This document shows positions 62,746-64,000 of a stretch of DNA of 64,000 bases, one piece after another; position 1 is the first letter of the stretch, and each line of letters starts with the position of its first letter. Below the pieces are notes generated by a model, which worked only from the letters and a program-made list of their open reading frames with translations, had not been told where the DNA came from and searched no databases. Location: NCBI GenBank assembly GCA_004431415.1, contig QPMI01000227.1, forward strand, positions 86,001 through 150,000, in the 5' to 3' direction. Position numbers and translations under genes: made by a program. This DNA comes from Cyanophora paradoxa. Taxonomy: Eukaryota > Glaucocystophyceae > Cyanophorales > Cyanophoraceae.

Positions 62746-63371
62746 CGCCTTGAGTCCCCAAGACCCAAGGCCACTCCTGCTCCGCAGGGACTCGCTTGTC
62801 AGCATCTCGATGGCACTGGCCGTAGCCCTAGTGCTAAGCGTTCTCGCCCCTCTGATCCCTCTACTCCTTCTGGTTCTAACGACACCATTGTGTAATTTTC
62901 TTCTGTACTTCTAATCTTGAATGATCATCTTTGGTTTCCCTCTCTCCCGTCTTCCCTAACACCCTGTCTGGCCTGTTAGGGAGCAGGTCAGTTCAGGAAG
63001 TTAGGGCTTTTTCTTTGCATGGGGTCCCTACGGCCCGGGTAGGGACTTTGTGCAGCTTGTCTTTTGCAGGTTCTCGAGAGCATCTCTCATCACTACCCAC
63101 GCTAGTGGGTCCCTGACGGAGCCTTGCAAGCTCCTTTAGGGGCCTCTGCGGTTCTGTCATACCCAGTCTTGCTGGCGTGGGCGTGTCTTTTACTTGCTCT
63201 CTTTTTTTTTGCAGCTTGTCTTTTGCAGGTTCTCGAGAGCATCTCTCATCACTACCCACGCTAGTGGGTCCCTGACGGAGCCTTGCAAGCTCCTTTAGGG
63301 GCCTCTGCGGTTCTGTCATACCCAGTCTTGCTGGCGTGGGCGTGTCTTTTACTTGCTCTCTTTTTTTTTTT
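62746..63371 (+). mobile_element. LINE-B-related 3' end with tandemly doubled 3' UTR
   Basis: The end of an ORF (KRSRPSDPSTPSGSNDTIV, read at ~62840-62896) is followed by a 3' UTR. A 159-bp stretch from GCAGCTTGTCTTTTGCAGG (63052) is repeated from 63211, and the second copy ends in T(11) at ~63360-63371. The repeated part contains CCCACGCTAGTGGGTCCCTGAC and CATACCCAGTCTTGCTGGCG, conserved in all LINE-B copies. The stop and UTR differ from B1/B2, so it is a sister subfamily. Confidence 0.7.
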
Positions 63372-63833
63372 GAAAGCGAGGAGCAGCAGGACCGCGACGT
63401 GGGCCGGAAGCCGATGAGGCAGAATCTGCAAAGACACCCGCAAACGGGTCCATAACGGAAATACTGGCCGATGGAGCATCCACCCGCGCGTCACGGTGAG
63501 AGGCTTGACGAGACATGAGTAGTGGAGCACAATGCGCACTGCGCAGCAAGCCACTGCACATATGACAGTCAGCGTCACATCCGATGGCGGGAAGTTCGAA
63601 TCGGAGAAGTCCGGCGAAGGGCGAGGCGCATGAAGAAGGTCGCTAGGTGACATGGCACTAGATGACAGAGAGGTAGCCACATCGGGCAAGGGATTGGCAC
63701 AACGGCCGAGGTAAAAGGCACGAATGCCGAATTCGGATGCGGCGCATGCGCACGATGGAAGAGGACAGGAGGGAGAGCACGAACCAGTGCGAGGATGCCG
63801 CGGCGAGTGGCTAGATGGCCCAGGAGCAGGAAG
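63372..63833 (-). mobile_element. likely 5' part of the outermost, minus-oriented LINE-B-like element
   Basis: The minus strand reads a Ser/Pro/His/Leu-rich frame similar in style to the B1 N-terminal frame (RGILALVRALPPVLF, PLCHLVPCHLATFF). It ends abruptly at the target duplication, as a 5' end would. Confidence 0.4.
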
Positions 63834-63846
63834 GACGTCGACTGAG

Positions 63847-63897
63847 GTCCGTCCCCTGCCGACTCTTGCAATTGTACCCGCAGTTTGCCGACAAAAT
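63847..63897 (+). pseudogene. continuation of the duplicated ketosynthase: first intron and start of exon 2, cut by telomere
   Basis: GTCCGTCCCCTGCCGACTCT is the first-intron start of the gene at 29250. Here the intron continues to TACCCGCAG (63883) and then TTTGCCGACAAAATCT, after which telom repeats begin. Confidence 0.75.
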
Positions 63898-63898
63898 C

Positions 63899-63906
63899 TT
63901 AGGGTG

Positions 63907-63996
<90 letters not shown>

Positions 63997-64000
63997 GTTA
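63899..64000 (+). repeat. telomere, regular TTTAGGG-TTAGGG-TTAGGG array
   Basis: After TTAGGGTGAGGG the repeats follow the order TTTAGGG, TTAGGG, TTAGGG four times, then TTAGGG units to the end. The G-rich strand reads 5' to 3' toward the window end, as at a right chromosome end. Confidence 0.97.

Larger units (their letters stand above)
56586..63833. mobile_element. 7.2-kb nest of non-LTR elements with a 13-bp target duplication
   Basis: GACGTCGACTGAG occurs at 56573-56585 and 63834-63846, exactly at both edges of the block that splits the duplicated ketosynthase exon. Inside are at least four LINE-B copies in both orientations, two LINE-A tails and a tandem repeat. The left edge is a minus-strand LINE-B 3' tail (GAGAGAGAGAGAAATGCAG). 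Confidence 0.8.

Overview
This is a GC-rich, intron-bearing nuclear window from a protist, most likely a microalga. It ends at a true chromosome end: the last ~100 bases are telomere repeats whose G-rich strand runs outward. Evidence for a eukaryote: spliced genes with very short GT-AG (sometimes GC-AG) introns, several only found by family recognition; conserved eukaryotic housekeeping proteins (NSA2, CKS1, a signal peptidase subunit, an oxysterol-binding protein, a VPS9 Rab GEF); non-LTR retrotransposons; and a piece of mitochondrial nad1. I cannot name the species. A plant-type DUF789 protein and free-standing aspartate-semialdehyde dehydrogenase and dihydroneopterin aldolase fit an autotroph.

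Left part (1-11 kb): the end of a lysine-rich tail-anchored protein, a nad1 NUMT, a 5'-truncated LINE, and a large minus-strand gene for a PKD/REJ-like multipass receptor (about 3.4-8.0 kb). The recognisable part of that gene stops next to an endogenous CRESS-DNA-virus-like capsid fragment, which is followed by a longer LINE copy (8.8-11.1 kb).

Middle part (12-31.7 kb): the housekeeping block. It holds NSA2 (260 aa, six exons), CKS1 (101 aa, eight exons including a 5-nt and a 9-nt exon), folB (124 aa), an OSBP-related protein, aspartate-semialdehyde dehydrogenase (353 aa, seven exons), signal peptidase subunit 2, a VPS9-domain GEF and a 658-aa ketosynthase (eleven exons). Between them lie a hAT-type MITE with a perfect 8-bp target duplication, several dispersed repeats and hairpins. 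The dehydrogenase and signal-peptidase genes diverge from 210 bp. The GEF and ketosynthase genes diverge from about 530 bp.

32.25-42.52 kb is a 10.26-kb block absent from an otherwise colinear inverted copy of the flanks at 53.8-55.05 kb, so it is an insertion or the copy lost it. It carries a transposase-like gene, coiled-coil proteins, an unknown GC-rich gene and a CCCCGCC minisatellite, and could be a large cargo-carrying mobile element.

Right part (43-53.8 kb): LINE tails, a multipass membrane protein, a DUF789 protein, a sterol C-5 desaturase-like enzyme, and a secreted or Golgi protein that joins an IPT/TIG domain to an alpha-1,6-fucosyltransferase (GT23) domain.

Subtelomere (53.8-64 kb): inverted and direct partial copies of the ketosynthase gene. 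One copy is interrupted by a 7.2-kb nest of non-LTR elements bounded by a 13-bp target duplication and is cut off by the telomere inside its second exon. The telomere itself has a regular 19-bp period.
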